Numbered from the stretch's first letter, positions 7,042-15,705 are shown. The stretch: DNA of 64,000 nucleotides from Ga0074130 sp035565355 (GCA_035565355.1 DATMSM010000029.1:29217-93216), one strand, 5' to 3'. A program made the numbers and translations. Notes: generated by a model not told the origin, from the letters alone.

Positions 7042-9141
7042 TCAGAATGCCAGCCGTACACCCAACTGGCCGCTACGACCGCTGCGTGGCGCAATGTCCT
7101 TGAGCACCGAAGTATGCAAACGGATTTCCTCGTTGAGTAGATTGTTGAGCTTGAGGAAGACTTCTGCATTAGGCAGGGCCGAACGCAGGCGGTAGCTGAA
7201 CATGGCATTGACCAGGGTATAGGCGTCGGTCGGCAGCTCGCCCTCCGCTACCCGGTTCTGCTTGCCCGCATAGCTCACGTCGAAACGTGCGCTAAACGCG
7301 GCAAGGCGGTAGTCCAGTCCGATGCCAAGATGGTAGGGGGCGATGCGCGGCAGCGGCTCGCCGGTGTCGGCGTTGCTGGCGCGCACATAGTCGGCCTTCA
7401 GGCGCAGGTCTAGATCGCCCGTGCCTTCATAGACGTGGAACTTGCTCTCCGCCTCCAGCCCGCTGAACTTTGCCGCCACCGCACTGATCTGCGCCTCGGG
7501 CAACTCGCCGGCCGGGTCGATCAGACCGTCGTCCTCGCGCCGATTGCCGGTGCTGTAAAGCGCGATGTAATCCTTGAAGCGGGTATGGAAGGCGCCGAGC
7601 TTGGCCGAGTTGAGGCCCTGCTTCCAGCGCAGTTGCAGGTCGATGCCGTTCGACTTCTCGACACCCAGATTGGGATTGCCGACCTCATACTGTCCCGTGG
7701 CCGGATGGGCGCCGTTGGCGAACAGCTCGTTGAAGCTGGGTGCGCGTTCGGTGTGCGAGAGATTCGTCGCCAACGACCAGCGCTCGTCGAACTTGTACAG
7801 CGCACCGGCGGCGGCACTCTTGGGTGTGAAGTTGCGGCTTTGCGCGTTGCCGAAACGCGGTGTGCCCGGCGCCAGATTCGGATCGTCCGGCCCGCCACCG
7901 GCGGAATCCACGCTGGCGCTTTCAACGCGGCCGCCGAAGCTGAACTTCCATTGCTCCCAAGGCAGTTCCTCATACAGATACACGGCGCGGGAGTTGGTCT
8001 TGATGGACGGCAGCAGTGCCTCCTCGCCCTGCGCGGAGAAATCGGCATTGCGGAACTGCACGCCAAGCACGCCGGACAGCAAGCCTATTTTGCCGTGCGT
8101 CGCCTCGATGGAGGCCTCGTCGCCCTTGGTGCGGAAGAGCGTGCCGACAGCGCCGCCCTCCAGCTCCTCGTGCTGGTAATCGGTATGGGCGTAGCGCAGC
8201 TTGATCTTCTCGATAAAGGGCCCCAGTTCGCGCAGCTCGCCGGCAAAGTCCATGCGCTCCGACTTCATGTGGATGCGCACATCCTCTTCCGCCACCGTGC
8301 CGTAGTCGGACGCGTAGGTGGAGTAGGACAGGCCGGCATAGCCACGATCAAAGTTCAGTGCAGCGCCGATCGCACCACCATCGCTCCGTCCATTGCTGTT
8401 GGGCAGACGGCCGTGCGCTTCGGTGGTTTGCGGATCGCTTGCACGCAAACGGGCCGAACGTGCATAACCGGGAATCTTCAGATCTTCGGTGCGACGCTGG
8501 AAGGCATCGACGTGCAGGCTCAACACACCATTACCGCCTTCGATCACTGCCGCACTGCTTTTCTCGTTGCCTGCGCCACCCACGCGTGCCTCGGCGCGCC
8601 CGCTGATGCCGCTCAAGGCTTCCTGCGGAATGCGATTGTCGATGGCGTTGACCACGCCCCCCACGGCGCTGCCGCCGTAAAGCAAGGCCGCCGGGCCGCG
8701 CACGACTTCGATCTGCTCGATCACGAGCGGATCGATGGGCACGGCATGGTCGGGGCTCAACGCGGATACATCCATGATGCCGACCCCGTTCTGCATCAGC
8801 TTGATGCGGTCGGCATCGAGGCCGCGAATCACGGGACGCGAGGCATTCGGGCCGAAGTTCGAGGCACTTACGCCGGGCACACCCTCCAGGGTTTCAGCCA
8901 GTGTGACGCCGCCGCGCTCGGATATTTCCTTGCGATTGACGATGGAAACCGGCGTCACCATGTCGAACAAACCGCTGCCGAGCGGATTGGCGGTAACGAC
9001 CACCGGAGCAAGTTCGGTGTGCGCCTCCTGGGCCAGGGTCAGGGAAGAAGAAACCAGGGACGAAACCAAGGCGACGGCGGTCGGCGCGCGAAATGCGGGG
9101 CGTGCGCGCAGATGGCGCGCAATAGTCTTGCGGTACGGCAT
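7042..9141 (-). CDS. TonB-dependent outer-membrane receptor, ZnuD-like (probable zinc receptor)
   Basis: The protein is about 699 aa. The start at ATG 9141 is set by AGGAG about 7 nt upstream and by the signal peptide that follows (FRAPTAVALVSSLVSSSLTLAQ); the longer open frame is spurious. After the signal come a TonB-box-like ELAPVVVTA, a plug domain (ETLEGVPGVSASNFGPNASRPVIRGLDADRIKLM, then EVVRGPAALLYGGSAVGGVVNAID) and a beta-barrel ending in aromatic LGVRLAF. The plug wording and neighbouring zur, COG0523 GTPases and small Cys/His protein point to zinc uptake. Other metal substrates cannot be excluded. It lies downstream of 9212-9496 and rlmI on the same strand. Confidence 0.85.
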   Translation of the reverse strand: MPYRKTIARHLRARPAFRAPTAVALVSSLVSSSLTLAQEAHTELAPVVVTANPLGSGLFDMVTPVSIVNRKEISERGGVTLAETLEGVPGVSASNFGPNASRPVIRGLDADRIKLMQNGVGIMDVSALSPDHAVPIDPLVIEQIEVVRGPAALLYGGSAVGGVVNAIDNRIPQEALSGISGRAEARVGGAGNEKSSAAVIEGGNGVLSLHVDAFQRRTEDLKIPGYARSARLRASDPQTTEAHGRLPNSNGRSDGGAIGAALNFDRGYAGLSYSTYASDYGTVAEEDVRIHMKSERMDFAGELRELGPFIEKIKLRYAHTDYQHEELEGGAVGTLFRTKGDEASIEATHGKIGLLSGVLGVQFRNADFSAQGEEALLPSIKTNSRAVYLYEELPWEQWKFSFGGRVESASVDSAGGGPDDPNLAPGTPRFGNAQSRNFTPKSAAAGALYKFDERWSLATNLSHTERAPSFNELFANGAHPATGQYEVGNPNLGVEKSNGIDLQLRWKQGLNSAKLGAFHTRFKDYIALYSTGNRREDDGLIDPAGELPEAQISAVAAKFSGLEAESKFHVYEGTGDLDLRLKADYVRASNADTGEPLPRIAPYHLGIGLDYRLAAFSARFDVSYAGKQNRVAEGELPTDAYTLVNAMFSYRLRSALPNAEVFLKLNNLLNEEIRLHTSVLKDIAPRSGRSGQLGVRLAF

Positions 9142-9211
9142 GTTGAAACTCCTGAAACGCGAATGGAATACGGCCGCGGCACTCAGTGCGGCGACAGCGT
9201 GAGCGGGGCGT

Positions 9212-9496
9212 TCAGGCTTGGGGAGGGGACTGCTGGCGGGCCTCGGGCGCAGGCAGGGCGTCGCGATCCGAGCAGGTATAGGCATGCGGAATCCAGGCAG
9301 CGGCGACAATGGCCGGCGTGGCCATCTTGCTGCCGAGGCCAGCACCCAGGTCATGGCCGGCCAGGCACAGTTCGCACGCATGCGTGGGCAAACCCTTGCC
9401 CTCATCCGCCGCGTGCTCGAGCGCATGCGCTGCGGCAAAGGATTGCGCGCAGAGCAGCAGGAAAGCCAGCAGCAGGTGGGTAAGGTGTTTCTTCAC
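9212..9496 (-). CDS. Small exported Cys/His protein (DUF2946-like)
   Basis: The protein is 94 aa and uses a GTG start at 9496. A clear signal peptide (MKKHLTHLLLAFLLLCAQSFAAAHA) is followed by HACELCLAGHD, a CxxC with flanking His residues, and a Pro/Gln-rich tail. Short exported proteins with this pattern commonly accompany metal-related TonB receptors. The role is unknown; transient metal binding in the periplasm is a guess. It sits 24 nt after the rlmI stop and 70 nt before the receptor ATG, so it is probably in one transcript with both. Confidence 0.75.
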   Translation of the reverse strand: MKKHLTHLLLAFLLLCAQSFAAAHALEHAADEGKGLPTHACELCLAGHDLGAGLGSKMATPAIVAAAWIPHAYTCSDRDALPAPEARQQSPPQA

Positions 9497-9520
9497 GACA
9501 GTACGAAGTCTAGCAATCCA

Positions 9521-10723
9521 TCAATCGACCTGCACCAGCAGGCCCTTGAGATACTCGCCCTCGGGGAAGGCCAGATCGACGGGATGATCGGCGGCGCCCT
9601 GCAGGCGCTGCACGATGCGGGCGCTCATATTCGTCACCAGGCTGGCATCGCGTGCAGCGCCAGCGACGATGGACTGGAACAGGTCAATGCCGATACCGCC
9701 CGAGCAGGAGTAAGTCATCATCAGGCCGCCCGGATTGAGCAGCTTGAAGCCATGCAGATTGATGTCCTTGTAGGCGCGCGCGGCGCGCTCAGCATGCGCG
9801 GACGACGGCGCAAATTTGGGCGGATCGAGAATGATCAGATCGAACTTCTCGCCGGCCTTGTGCAGATTGCGCAGGGCCTGGAACACATCGTCCTCGCGCC
9901 ATTCATTCTGCTTGCCCAGCAGCTCGGGGTTGAGCTCCAGATTCTGTTGCGCGGTGGCAAGCGCCGGGCCGGAACTGTCGATGGAAATCACTTCGCTCGC
10001 ACCGCCCGCCAGCGCCTGCAACGAGAAACCGCCGCTGTAGCAGAAACAGTTGAGCACACGGCGGCCGGCGGCGAGTTCGCGCGTCATGCGGCGATTGTCG
10101 CGCTGGTCGAGGTAGAAACCGGTCTTGTGGCCGCCCGCATAATTCACGGCCATCTTGACGCCGTGCTCTTCGATGATGGGATCGGCGCTCGGCGCCTCCC
10201 CATACACCCAGCCTGTAGTCGGCTCCAGACCTTCGAGCTTGCGCACTTCGGAATCGGAACGCTCATAGACGCGCGCGCATCCGGTCGCCTTGACGATGGC
10301 ATCGACGATGGCGCTGCGCCACTTGTCGGCGCCGGCGCTGGTCAACTGGATCACCACCATGTCGCCATACTGGTCGGCGATAACGCCGGGCAGGCCGTCG
10401 GATTCGGCATGCAGGATGCGCAAGCCGTTCTGCTGGCGCAGTTCTGGCAGGGCCTGACGGCGCGCCACTGCCGCCGCCACACGACGCTTGAAGAAAGCGT
10501 TGTCTATGGTCTCGTTAGGATCGAAGGACCAGACCCGCGCGCGTATCTGCGACTCCGGGCTCCAGGCCGCCTTGGCGATCAGGCGATCGCCGTCCATCAC
10601 GTCCACGGTATCGCCCGAGCGCGCACGCCCGTCGAGCTGGGCGACGGAACCGGCAAACAACCAGGGATGGCGGCGGAACAGCGAGCGTTCCTTGCCGGGC
10701 TTGAGCAGAAGACGAGCGGACAT
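9521..10723 (-). CDS. rlmI: RlmI-like class I SAM-dependent 23S rRNA (cytosine-C5) methyltransferase
   Basis: The protein is 400 aa. The family methylates C1962 of 23S rRNA in E. coli. An N-terminal PUA domain (LLLKPGKERSLFRRHPWLFAGSV) covers about residues 1-75. A Rossmann methyltransferase follows, with VLNCFCYSGGFSLQAL (SAM motif I) and the DPPKFA catalytic loop plus a TYSCSGG segment. It is divergent from zur (142 nt between starts) and leads into the small Cys/His gene and receptor, so it may be expressed from the zur-box region. Orthology to RlmI rather than a paralogue is probable, not certain. Confidence 0.9.
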   Translation of the reverse strand: MSARLLLKPGKERSLFRRHPWLFAGSVAQLDGRARSGDTVDVMDGDRLIAKAAWSPESQIRARVWSFDPNETIDNAFFKRRVAAAVARRQALPELRQQNGLRILHAESDGLPGVIADQYGDMVVIQLTSAGADKWRSAIVDAIVKATGCARVYERSDSEVRKLEGLEPTTGWVYGEAPSADPIIEEHGVKMAVNYAGGHKTGFYLDQRDNRRMTRELAAGRRVLNCFCYSGGFSLQALAGGASEVISIDSSGPALATAQQNLELNPELLGKQNEWREDDVFQALRNLHKAGEKFDLIILDPPKFAPSSAHAERAARAYKDINLHGFKLLNPGGLMMTYSCSGGIGIDLFQSIVAGAARDASLVTNMSARIVQRLQGAADHPVDLAFPEGEYLKGLLVQVD

Positions 10724-10848
10724 GATGGGGGCAGAAAACCATGAAGTGAAATAAGTCGGGGGCCTTCCCCCATGTAGGCGACTGCACTGGGCAGCGCTAG
10801 AAACTGGAGCGCATTGTAGAGGAGCGCCCTTTGCGAGTCCAGAATTTT

Positions 10849-10866
10849 ATGCAACAATGTTGCAAA
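10849..10866. promoter_or_regulatory. Predicted Zur operator at the zur start codon
   Basis: The sequence ATGCAACAATGTTGCAAA has the perfect core palindrome TGCAAC-AAT-GTTGCA. The same pattern (ATGCAAC-N4-TTGCAAA) recurs at 11298-11315 just before the next gene. Position at the start of a Fur/Zur-family gene and upstream of a COG0523 GTPase argues for an autoregulatory Zur box. No Shine-Dalgarno separates it from the ATG. Confidence 0.6.
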
Positions 10867-11279
10867 TGGATATCCAGCAATTGCTCAAGGAACGCCGTCT
10901 GCGCGCCACGCCTGCCCGCGTCGCTACGCTCGACGTGCTGCTCGCGGCCGGCCGCGCCCTCACCCACCACGAGGTGGAGGAGTCGCTCGCCGCTGCCGGC
11001 AATCGCCTCGACCGCGTCACGCTCTACCGCACCCTAGACTTCCTGGTCGAGGAAGACCTCGCCCACCGCCTCTCTGGCGAAGACCGCACCTGGCGTTTCT
11101 CGGCCCAGGACAAACGCAGCGGCCACGCCCATCCGCATTTCTGCTGCAGCGGTTGCGGCGCAACCCTGTGCCTGGGCGACCTGAATCCGGCCATGGTGGT
11201 CGGGCTGCCCGAGGGCTACACCTTCCAGCAGGCCGAGCTGACCATCCGTGGCCAATGTCCGGCCTGCAACGCCGCCTGA
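10866..11279 (+). CDS. zur: Zur, Fur-family zinc-responsive repressor
   Basis: The protein is 137 aa from ATG 10866; an in-frame ATG at 10857 would add three residues and lies inside the operator palindrome. It has a Fur-type winged helix (RLRATPARVATLDVLLAAGRALTHHEVEESL, then NRLDRVTLYRTLDFLVEEDLAHRL). The regulatory HAHPHFCCSGC motif and the C-terminal CPAC give two CxxC pairs for structural zinc. Assignment to Zur rather than Fur or PerR rests on context: COG0523 GTPases directly downstream and a ZnuD-like receptor on the divergent side. No Shine-Dalgarno is visible, so the message may be leaderless. Confidence 0.82.
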   Translation: MDIQQLLKERRLRATPARVATLDVLLAAGRALTHHEVEESLAAAGNRLDRVTLYRTLDFLVEEDLAHRLSGEDRTWRFSAQDKRSGHAHPHFCCSGCGATLCLGDLNPAMVVGLPEGYTFQQAELTIRGQCPACNAA

Positions 11280-11297
11280 GTTTTTTATTGCTCACAA

Positions 11298-11315
11298 ATG
11301 CAACTTGATTGCAAA
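11298..11315. promoter_or_regulatory. Predicted Zur operator before the first COG0523 GTPase gene
   Basis: The sequence ATGCAACTTGATTGCAAA shares the ATGCAAC-N4-TTGCAAA pattern with the site at 10849-10866. It lies between the zur stop codon (11279) and the GTPase ATG at 11318. Half-sites TGCAA / TTGCA form an inverted repeat. It implies the GTPase genes have their own zinc-regulated promoter inside the zur operon. Confidence 0.55.
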
Positions 11316-11317
11316 AA

Positions 11318-12418
11318 ATGACTGAGATAGACAAGCGCATTCCCATCACCTTGCTGACCGGCTTCCTCGGCGCCGGCAAGACCACCTTGCTGAATACGCT
11401 GCTGTGGCAGAAGGCTTTCGAGGATGCGGCCGTCTTCATCAACGAGTTCGGCGAGGTTGGCGTCGACCATCTGCTGGTCGAAAAGATCGACGAGGAAGTC
11501 CTGCTGCTCGATTCCGGCTGCATCTGCTGCAGTATGCGCGGCGACCTGCCCAAGGCCTTGCGCGACCTGTTCAACCGCGCTCAGCGCAAGCAGATTCCGG
11601 TGCCGAAGCGCGTGATCATCGAGACCACCGGCATCGCCGACCCGGCGCCGGTGATCCACACCCTGCTCAGCGACCATTTCACCGCCGAGCGCTTCCGCCT
11701 CGACGGCGTCGTCACCGTCATCGCCGCCACGCATGGCGTCGACCAGATCGAGAGCAATGTCGAAGCGCTCAAGCAGGTCGTCATGGCCGACCGCCTGGTC
11801 ATCAGCAAATGCGATCTCGCCGACGCGCAGCAGCTCGAGCAACTCGCCATCCGCCTCGCTTCACTTAACCCCACGGCCACTCAGCTGCAATCGAGCAAGG
11901 GCAGCATTGCCGCCGCCGACATCGTCGATATCGGCCTCTATGACCCTGCCAGTAAGACGCCCGACGTTGCCGCCTGGCTGGCCGAGGCCAGGGTCGGCGA
12001 ACAGGCGTCGTTGCGGCGCCTCAGCTACGGCAAGCACGCGCCCAGAGCGCCGGTGCACAACAGCGAGGTGGAAAGCTTCGTCATCACCTTCGATGCGCCG
12101 CTCGCCTGGGGCGGCGTCAGCACCACGCTGGATACCTTGCTGCAGGGCCATGGTGAGCAGATCCTGCGCATCAAGGGCCTGGTCAACATCCAGGGCGAGC
12201 CCGGCCCGCGCATCGTGCAATGCCTTCAGCACACACGCTATCCCAGCATACGCATGGCCGCCTGGCCAGACGACCCGGCCTATGCCGACCGCAAGAGCCG
12301 TCTCGTTTTCATCACGCGCAATCTGAGCGAAGCGCGCCTGCGTGAAAGCCTGGCGCATATCGCCACCCTGATTTCCCGTTACGGAGCCTCACCCGATGCA
12401 ACTCCATCCAGCCTCTGA
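11318..12418 (+). CDS. COG0523 (CobW/P47K) G3E GTPase, probable zinc metallochaperone
   Basis: The protein is 366 aa. The ATG at 11318 is preferred; a TTG three codons earlier overlaps the palindrome. The P-loop is GFLGAGKTT (15-23) and the metal motif CICC is C68-C70-C71. Switch and guanine-base motifs are VIIETTGIADP and VISKCDL. A CobW C-terminal domain follows. Despite the CobW name, zur linkage suggests zinc allocation during starvation rather than B12 synthesis. Its end overlaps the next GTPase gene by 23 nt, so the two are co-translated or at least co-transcribed. Confidence 0.85.
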   Translation: MTEIDKRIPITLLTGFLGAGKTTLLNTLLWQKAFEDAAVFINEFGEVGVDHLLVEKIDEEVLLLDSGCICCSMRGDLPKALRDLFNRAQRKQIPVPKRVIIETTGIADPAPVIHTLLSDHFTAERFRLDGVVTVIAATHGVDQIESNVEALKQVVMADRLVISKCDLADAQQLEQLAIRLASLNPTATQLQSSKGSIAAADIVDIGLYDPASKTPDVAAWLAEARVGEQASLRRLSYGKHAPRAPVHNSEVESFVITFDAPLAWGGVSTTLDTLLQGHGEQILRIKGLVNIQGEPGPRIVQCLQHTRYPSIRMAAWPDDPAYADRKSRLVFITRNLSEARLRESLAHIATLISRYGASPDATPSSL

Positions 12419-13634
12419 GGCGGGCGCTGCCCGCCTGCCGGTCACCGTCCTGTCCGGCTTTCTCGGCGCCGGCAAGACCACCCTGCTTAACCACATCCTC
12501 AACAACCGCGAAGGCCGCAAGGTCGCCGTCATTGTCAACGACATGTCGGAGGTGAATATCGACGCAGCACTGGTGCGTAACGGCGGCGCGGAGCTGTCGC
12601 GCACGGATGAAAGACTGGTCGAGATGAGCAATGGCTGTATCTGCTGCACGCTGCGCGAAGACCTGTTGGTCGAGGTCAGCCGCCTCGCCCGCGAAGGCCG
12701 CTTCGATTATCTGGTGATTGAATCGACCGGCATCTCGGAACCCTTGCCGGTGGCGGAAACCTTTACTTTCGAGGATGAAGCAGGCCAGAGCCTGTCGCAT
12801 ATCGCCCGCCTCGACACTATGGTCACCGTCGTCGATGCCTACAACTTCCTGCGCGACTACGGTTCCCAGGACAGCCTGTCGGCGCGCGGCGAGTCCATGG
12901 GCGAGGAAGACGAGCGCACGGTTGTCGATCTGCTGATCGAGCAGATCGAGTTCTGCGACGTCATCGTGGTGAACAAGATCGACCTCGTCAGCCTCTCTGA
13001 ACGGAAAAAGCTGGCCGCCATTCTCAGTACCCTGAATCCGCGGGCGCGCGTCGAGTACGCCGAATTCAGCAAGGTGCCTCTGGAGCATGTTCTCGGCACC
13101 GGCCTCTTCGACTTCGAACAGGCGCAGCAGGCACCCGGCTGGCTGAAGGAACTGCGTGGCGAGCATGTCCCGGAAACCGAAGAGTACGGGATCAGCAGCT
13201 TTGTTTACCGCGCCCGCCGGCCTTTCCACCCGCAACGCTTCTGGGCCATGATCAACTCGGAATGGGCCGGCGTGGTGCGCTCCAAAGGCTATTTCTGGCT
13301 CGCCACCCGCCCCGAATTCGCGGCCAGCTGGTCGCAGGCCGGCGCTGCCTGCCGCCACGGCCTGGGCGGCCTGTGGTGGGCAGCCGTACCTGACGAGGAC
13401 TGGCCCACCGATCCGGAAAGCCTGGCCATCATCGAACAGAACTGGAACGAAAAATTCGGCGATTGCCGTCAGGAGCTGGTCGTCATCGGCATGCAAATGG
13501 ATGAGGCTGCGTTGCGCGCCCGCTTTGACGCCTGCCTGCTCACGGACGACGAGTTCGCGCTGGGCCCCGACGGCTGGGTAAACCTGGACGACCCCTTCCC
13601 CGTCTGGGGCAACATCGTCGATGCGACGGAATGA
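12396..13634 (+). CDS. COG0523 GTPase, ZigA-like zinc metallochaperone
   Basis: The protein is 412 aa, longer than its neighbour. It has P-loop GFLGAGKTT (21-29), the ZigA-like NHILNNREG.KVAVIVNDMSEVNID block, the metal motif CICC (81-84), VIESTGISEP and VVNKIDL. The C-terminal CobW domain contains R.PFHP.RFW and a Trp-rich segment. Family knowledge: ZigA-type proteins are Zur-repressed GTPases that bind zinc and move it to client enzymes. Overlap with the preceding gene means expression from the same zinc-controlled transcript. The two GTPases are clearly paralogous but not recent duplicates. Confidence 0.85.
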   Translation: MQLHPASEAGAARLPVTVLSGFLGAGKTTLLNHILNNREGRKVAVIVNDMSEVNIDAALVRNGGAELSRTDERLVEMSNGCICCTLREDLLVEVSRLAREGRFDYLVIESTGISEPLPVAETFTFEDEAGQSLSHIARLDTMVTVVDAYNFLRDYGSQDSLSARGESMGEEDERTVVDLLIEQIEFCDVIVVNKIDLVSLSERKKLAAILSTLNPRARVEYAEFSKVPLEHVLGTGLFDFEQAQQAPGWLKELRGEHVPETEEYGISSFVYRARRPFHPQRFWAMINSEWAGVVRSKGYFWLATRPEFAASWSQAGAACRHGLGGLWWAAVPDEDWPTDPESLAIIEQNWNEKFGDCRQELVVIGMQMDEAALRARFDACLLTDDEFALGPDGWVNLDDPFPVWGNIVDATE

Positions 13635-13644
13635 GGGCGTTGCG

Positions 13645-14889
13645 CTAAGCCTCGTCGCCCAGGCCCATCATCCACGCAATCGCCTCGCTGAGGCAGAGGT
13701 TCAAGGTCTGGTTGCCGAGGCGGCCGCCCATACGGGCGAGCAAGGCGGCAGCGCCGTCGATATTGTTGTTGTCGTAATGCTCGATCAGCTCGAGCAACTG
13801 GCCCAGCTGGCCGCCGCGGCTTTCCAGCGCGGCGCGCACTTCGTCGGAGACGGTAATCTGCTCCAGGATTTCGCCCATGGGCATTTCCAGCGCCGCCGGC
13901 ATCACCGACATGAGGCCGACGATAAAGGCTGGGTCAGCCATCTGCGGGCGCGCCGGATAGCAGCGCTTGACCAGCAGTTCGAGAAAATGCCCGCGTAGCG
14001 CAGCAAGCTGCATCAGAGGATTGCTGCGGATGCCGCGCCCATCGGGATGCGCGAACATCAGCAGGCGCAGCCAGCGACGTAGCGGGTCGCGTCCGAGCAG
14101 AGCGATGGCATGCCGCACCGAGGTTGTCTTGGCACTGACGCCGCTAACGCCGACTGAATTGGACAGGCGCAGCAGATTGGCGACCAGGCCGGGCTCACCC
14201 TTCATCACCGCTTCGAGCTTGGCGGTGTCGGCATCCTGGTTCAGCAGGGTGATCAGGCGCAACAACGTTTGCGTCGCCACGCTGAGTTTGCGGCCGGAAA
14301 CCAGCACCGGGCGGGCGAAGTAATAGCCTTGGTAACCGTTGAAGCCGAGGCGTTCGGCCAGTGCGTGCGTATCCGGCGTTTCGACCTTGCCGGCGATCAG
14401 CTTGATCGGCAGCACACGCAACTGGCTGACGATGGCGGCCAACTGGGCTTCATCGCAGCCTTCAATATCCAGCTTGGCGTAGCTGGCGAGATTGAGCAAT
14501 GGGCCGCAGTTCAGCCCATCACAGCCTTCAATCGCCAGCGTGTAACCGGCGCTGCGCAGCTCGCGACACCGCTCGATGGCGGCGGCCGAGACTCCGGGCT
14601 TGACCACCAACACCACCTGCTCGACCGGCAGCACCTGGATCAGCTCGTTGCACAGAAACTCTTCGTCTACGGGAATAAAGGCAAGCTGCTTGCCCAGCGC
14701 CTTGGACAGGCCCAGTTCGGCAAAGGCGCCGCACACCATTTCGGCCGTCGCCACGGCAGCCGGCAAAGCCCTGCCCTGCTCGGCGTCCACCGGCTGGAAG
14801 TGAAACTCATAGCCCAGGGTTGCCTGCTGGCGGTCGAGTATCGGTTGCCTGCCGAGAAACAGGTTGCGGTCCTGCATCGCGCTTTCCAT
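13645..14889 (-). CDS. EAL/HDOD two-domain signalling protein (degenerate EAL)
   Basis: The protein is 414 aa. The ATG at 14889 has GGGAGGGG just upstream; the longer TTG start would include that ribosome site. Residues 8-200 form an EAL-type fold (FLGRQPILDRQQ, FNGYQGYYFARP), but the usual ExLxR signature is replaced by YEFHFQP (27-33), so c-di-GMP hydrolysis is unlikely. Residues about 205-400 are an HDOD domain (LLRLSNSVG, RHAIALLGRDPLRRWLRLL). The organisation matches YuxH/CdgJ-type regulators linked to motility or stress. The direct partner is unknown. Confidence 0.88.
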   Translation of the reverse strand: MESAMQDRNLFLGRQPILDRQQATLGYEFHFQPVDAEQGRALPAAVATAEMVCGAFAELGLSKALGKQLAFIPVDEEFLCNELIQVLPVEQVVLVVKPGVSAAAIERCRELRSAGYTLAIEGCDGLNCGPLLNLASYAKLDIEGCDEAQLAAIVSQLRVLPIKLIAGKVETPDTHALAERLGFNGYQGYYFARPVLVSGRKLSVATQTLLRLITLLNQDADTAKLEAVMKGEPGLVANLLRLSNSVGVSGVSAKTTSVRHAIALLGRDPLRRWLRLLMFAHPDGRGIRSNPLMQLAALRGHFLELLVKRCYPARPQMADPAFIVGLMSVMPAALEMPMGEILEQITVSDEVRAALESRGGQLGQLLELIEHYDNNNIDGAAALLARMGGRLGNQTLNLCLSEAIAWMMGLGDEA

Positions 14890-15035
14890 GCCCCCTCCCA
14901 AAGGTGGCCCGCTGGCCGGGATTTATTCTTCTTATATCCTCATTCTATGGGGAATTTCCCGCTTCCGGTGAATTCGGTATGGAGTCGGTGAATCCGTCTC
15001 AAGTAAAATGGCGGTGTACCAATCAAGGATGCCGC

Positions 15036-15689
15036 ATGAACTCCGAACCACTCAACCATTTGCTGGATAACAATCGCGCCTGGGCGGAAAAGCGCATCGC
15101 TGAAGACCCAGGCTATTTCAGTCGCCTCGCCAATCAGCAGCACCCTGAATATTTCTGGATAGGCTGCTCCGACAGCCGCGTGCCGGCCAACCAGATCACC
15201 GGCCTCGACCCGGGCGAAGTCTTCGTGCATCGCAACGTCGCCAACGTGGTCGTACCGAGCGACCTCAACTGTCTGTCGGTGATGCAATTCGCCGTCGACG
15301 TGCTCAAGGTGAAGCACATCATCGTCGTCGGCCACTATGGTTGCGGCGGCGTGCGCGCCGCGCTGGAGAACCAGCGCCACGGGCTCGTCGACAACTGGCT
15401 GCGCCATATCAAGGATGTGCGCGACCATCACATGGACATCATCGAGAAAGCTGCTCCCGAGGCTCGCGTAGACAAGCTGTGCGAACTCAATGTGGTCGAG
15501 CAGGTGGTCAATGTCTGCCAGACCACCGTGGTCCTGGACGCCTGGCAACGCGGTCAGCAGCTGACCGTGCATGGCTGGGTGTACGGCCTCAGCGACGGCC
15601 GCGCGCGCGACCTCGGCATGCGCGCCTCTTCGGAGGCCGAGTCGGTCGAGATTTACCATCAGGTCATGCAGAAGCTGCGCGGCATCTGA
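15036..15689 (+). CDS. can: Beta-class carbonic anhydrase
   Basis: The protein is 217 aa. It interconverts CO2 and bicarbonate in the cytoplasm. The start at ATG 15036 (MNSEPLNHLLDNN) has AAGGA about 7 nt upstream. Zinc ligands and the catalytic dyad are visible: C and D in WIGCSDSRVPAN, then H and C in VVGHYGCGGVRAAL. The length and C-terminal WVYGLSDGRARDLG fit the Can type. It is monocistronic, followed by a strong bidirectional terminator. Confidence 0.96.
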   Translation: MNSEPLNHLLDNNRAWAEKRIAEDPGYFSRLANQQHPEYFWIGCSDSRVPANQITGLDPGEVFVHRNVANVVVPSDLNCLSVMQFAVDVLKVKHIIVVGHYGCGGVRAALENQRHGLVDNWLRHIKDVRDHHMDIIEKAAPEARVDKLCELNVVEQVVNVCQTTVVLDAWQRGQQLTVHGWVYGLSDGRARDLGMRASSEAESVEIYHQVMQKLRGI

Positions 15690-15705
15690 TCTCGCGCAGC
15701 GCAAC

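Noticed and set aside
7435..9483. 682-codon open frame on the plus strand opposite the ZnuD-like receptor
   Set aside because: It is a GC-rich shadow frame. The receptor on the minus strand has a signal peptide, plug and barrel end, and the plus frame has none of these.
11318..13634. The two CobW-named GTPases as part of the B12 pathway
   Set aside because: COG0523 is a broad family. Here the genes are joined to zur and Zur-like palindromes and lie 7 kb from the first B12 gene with unrelated genes between.
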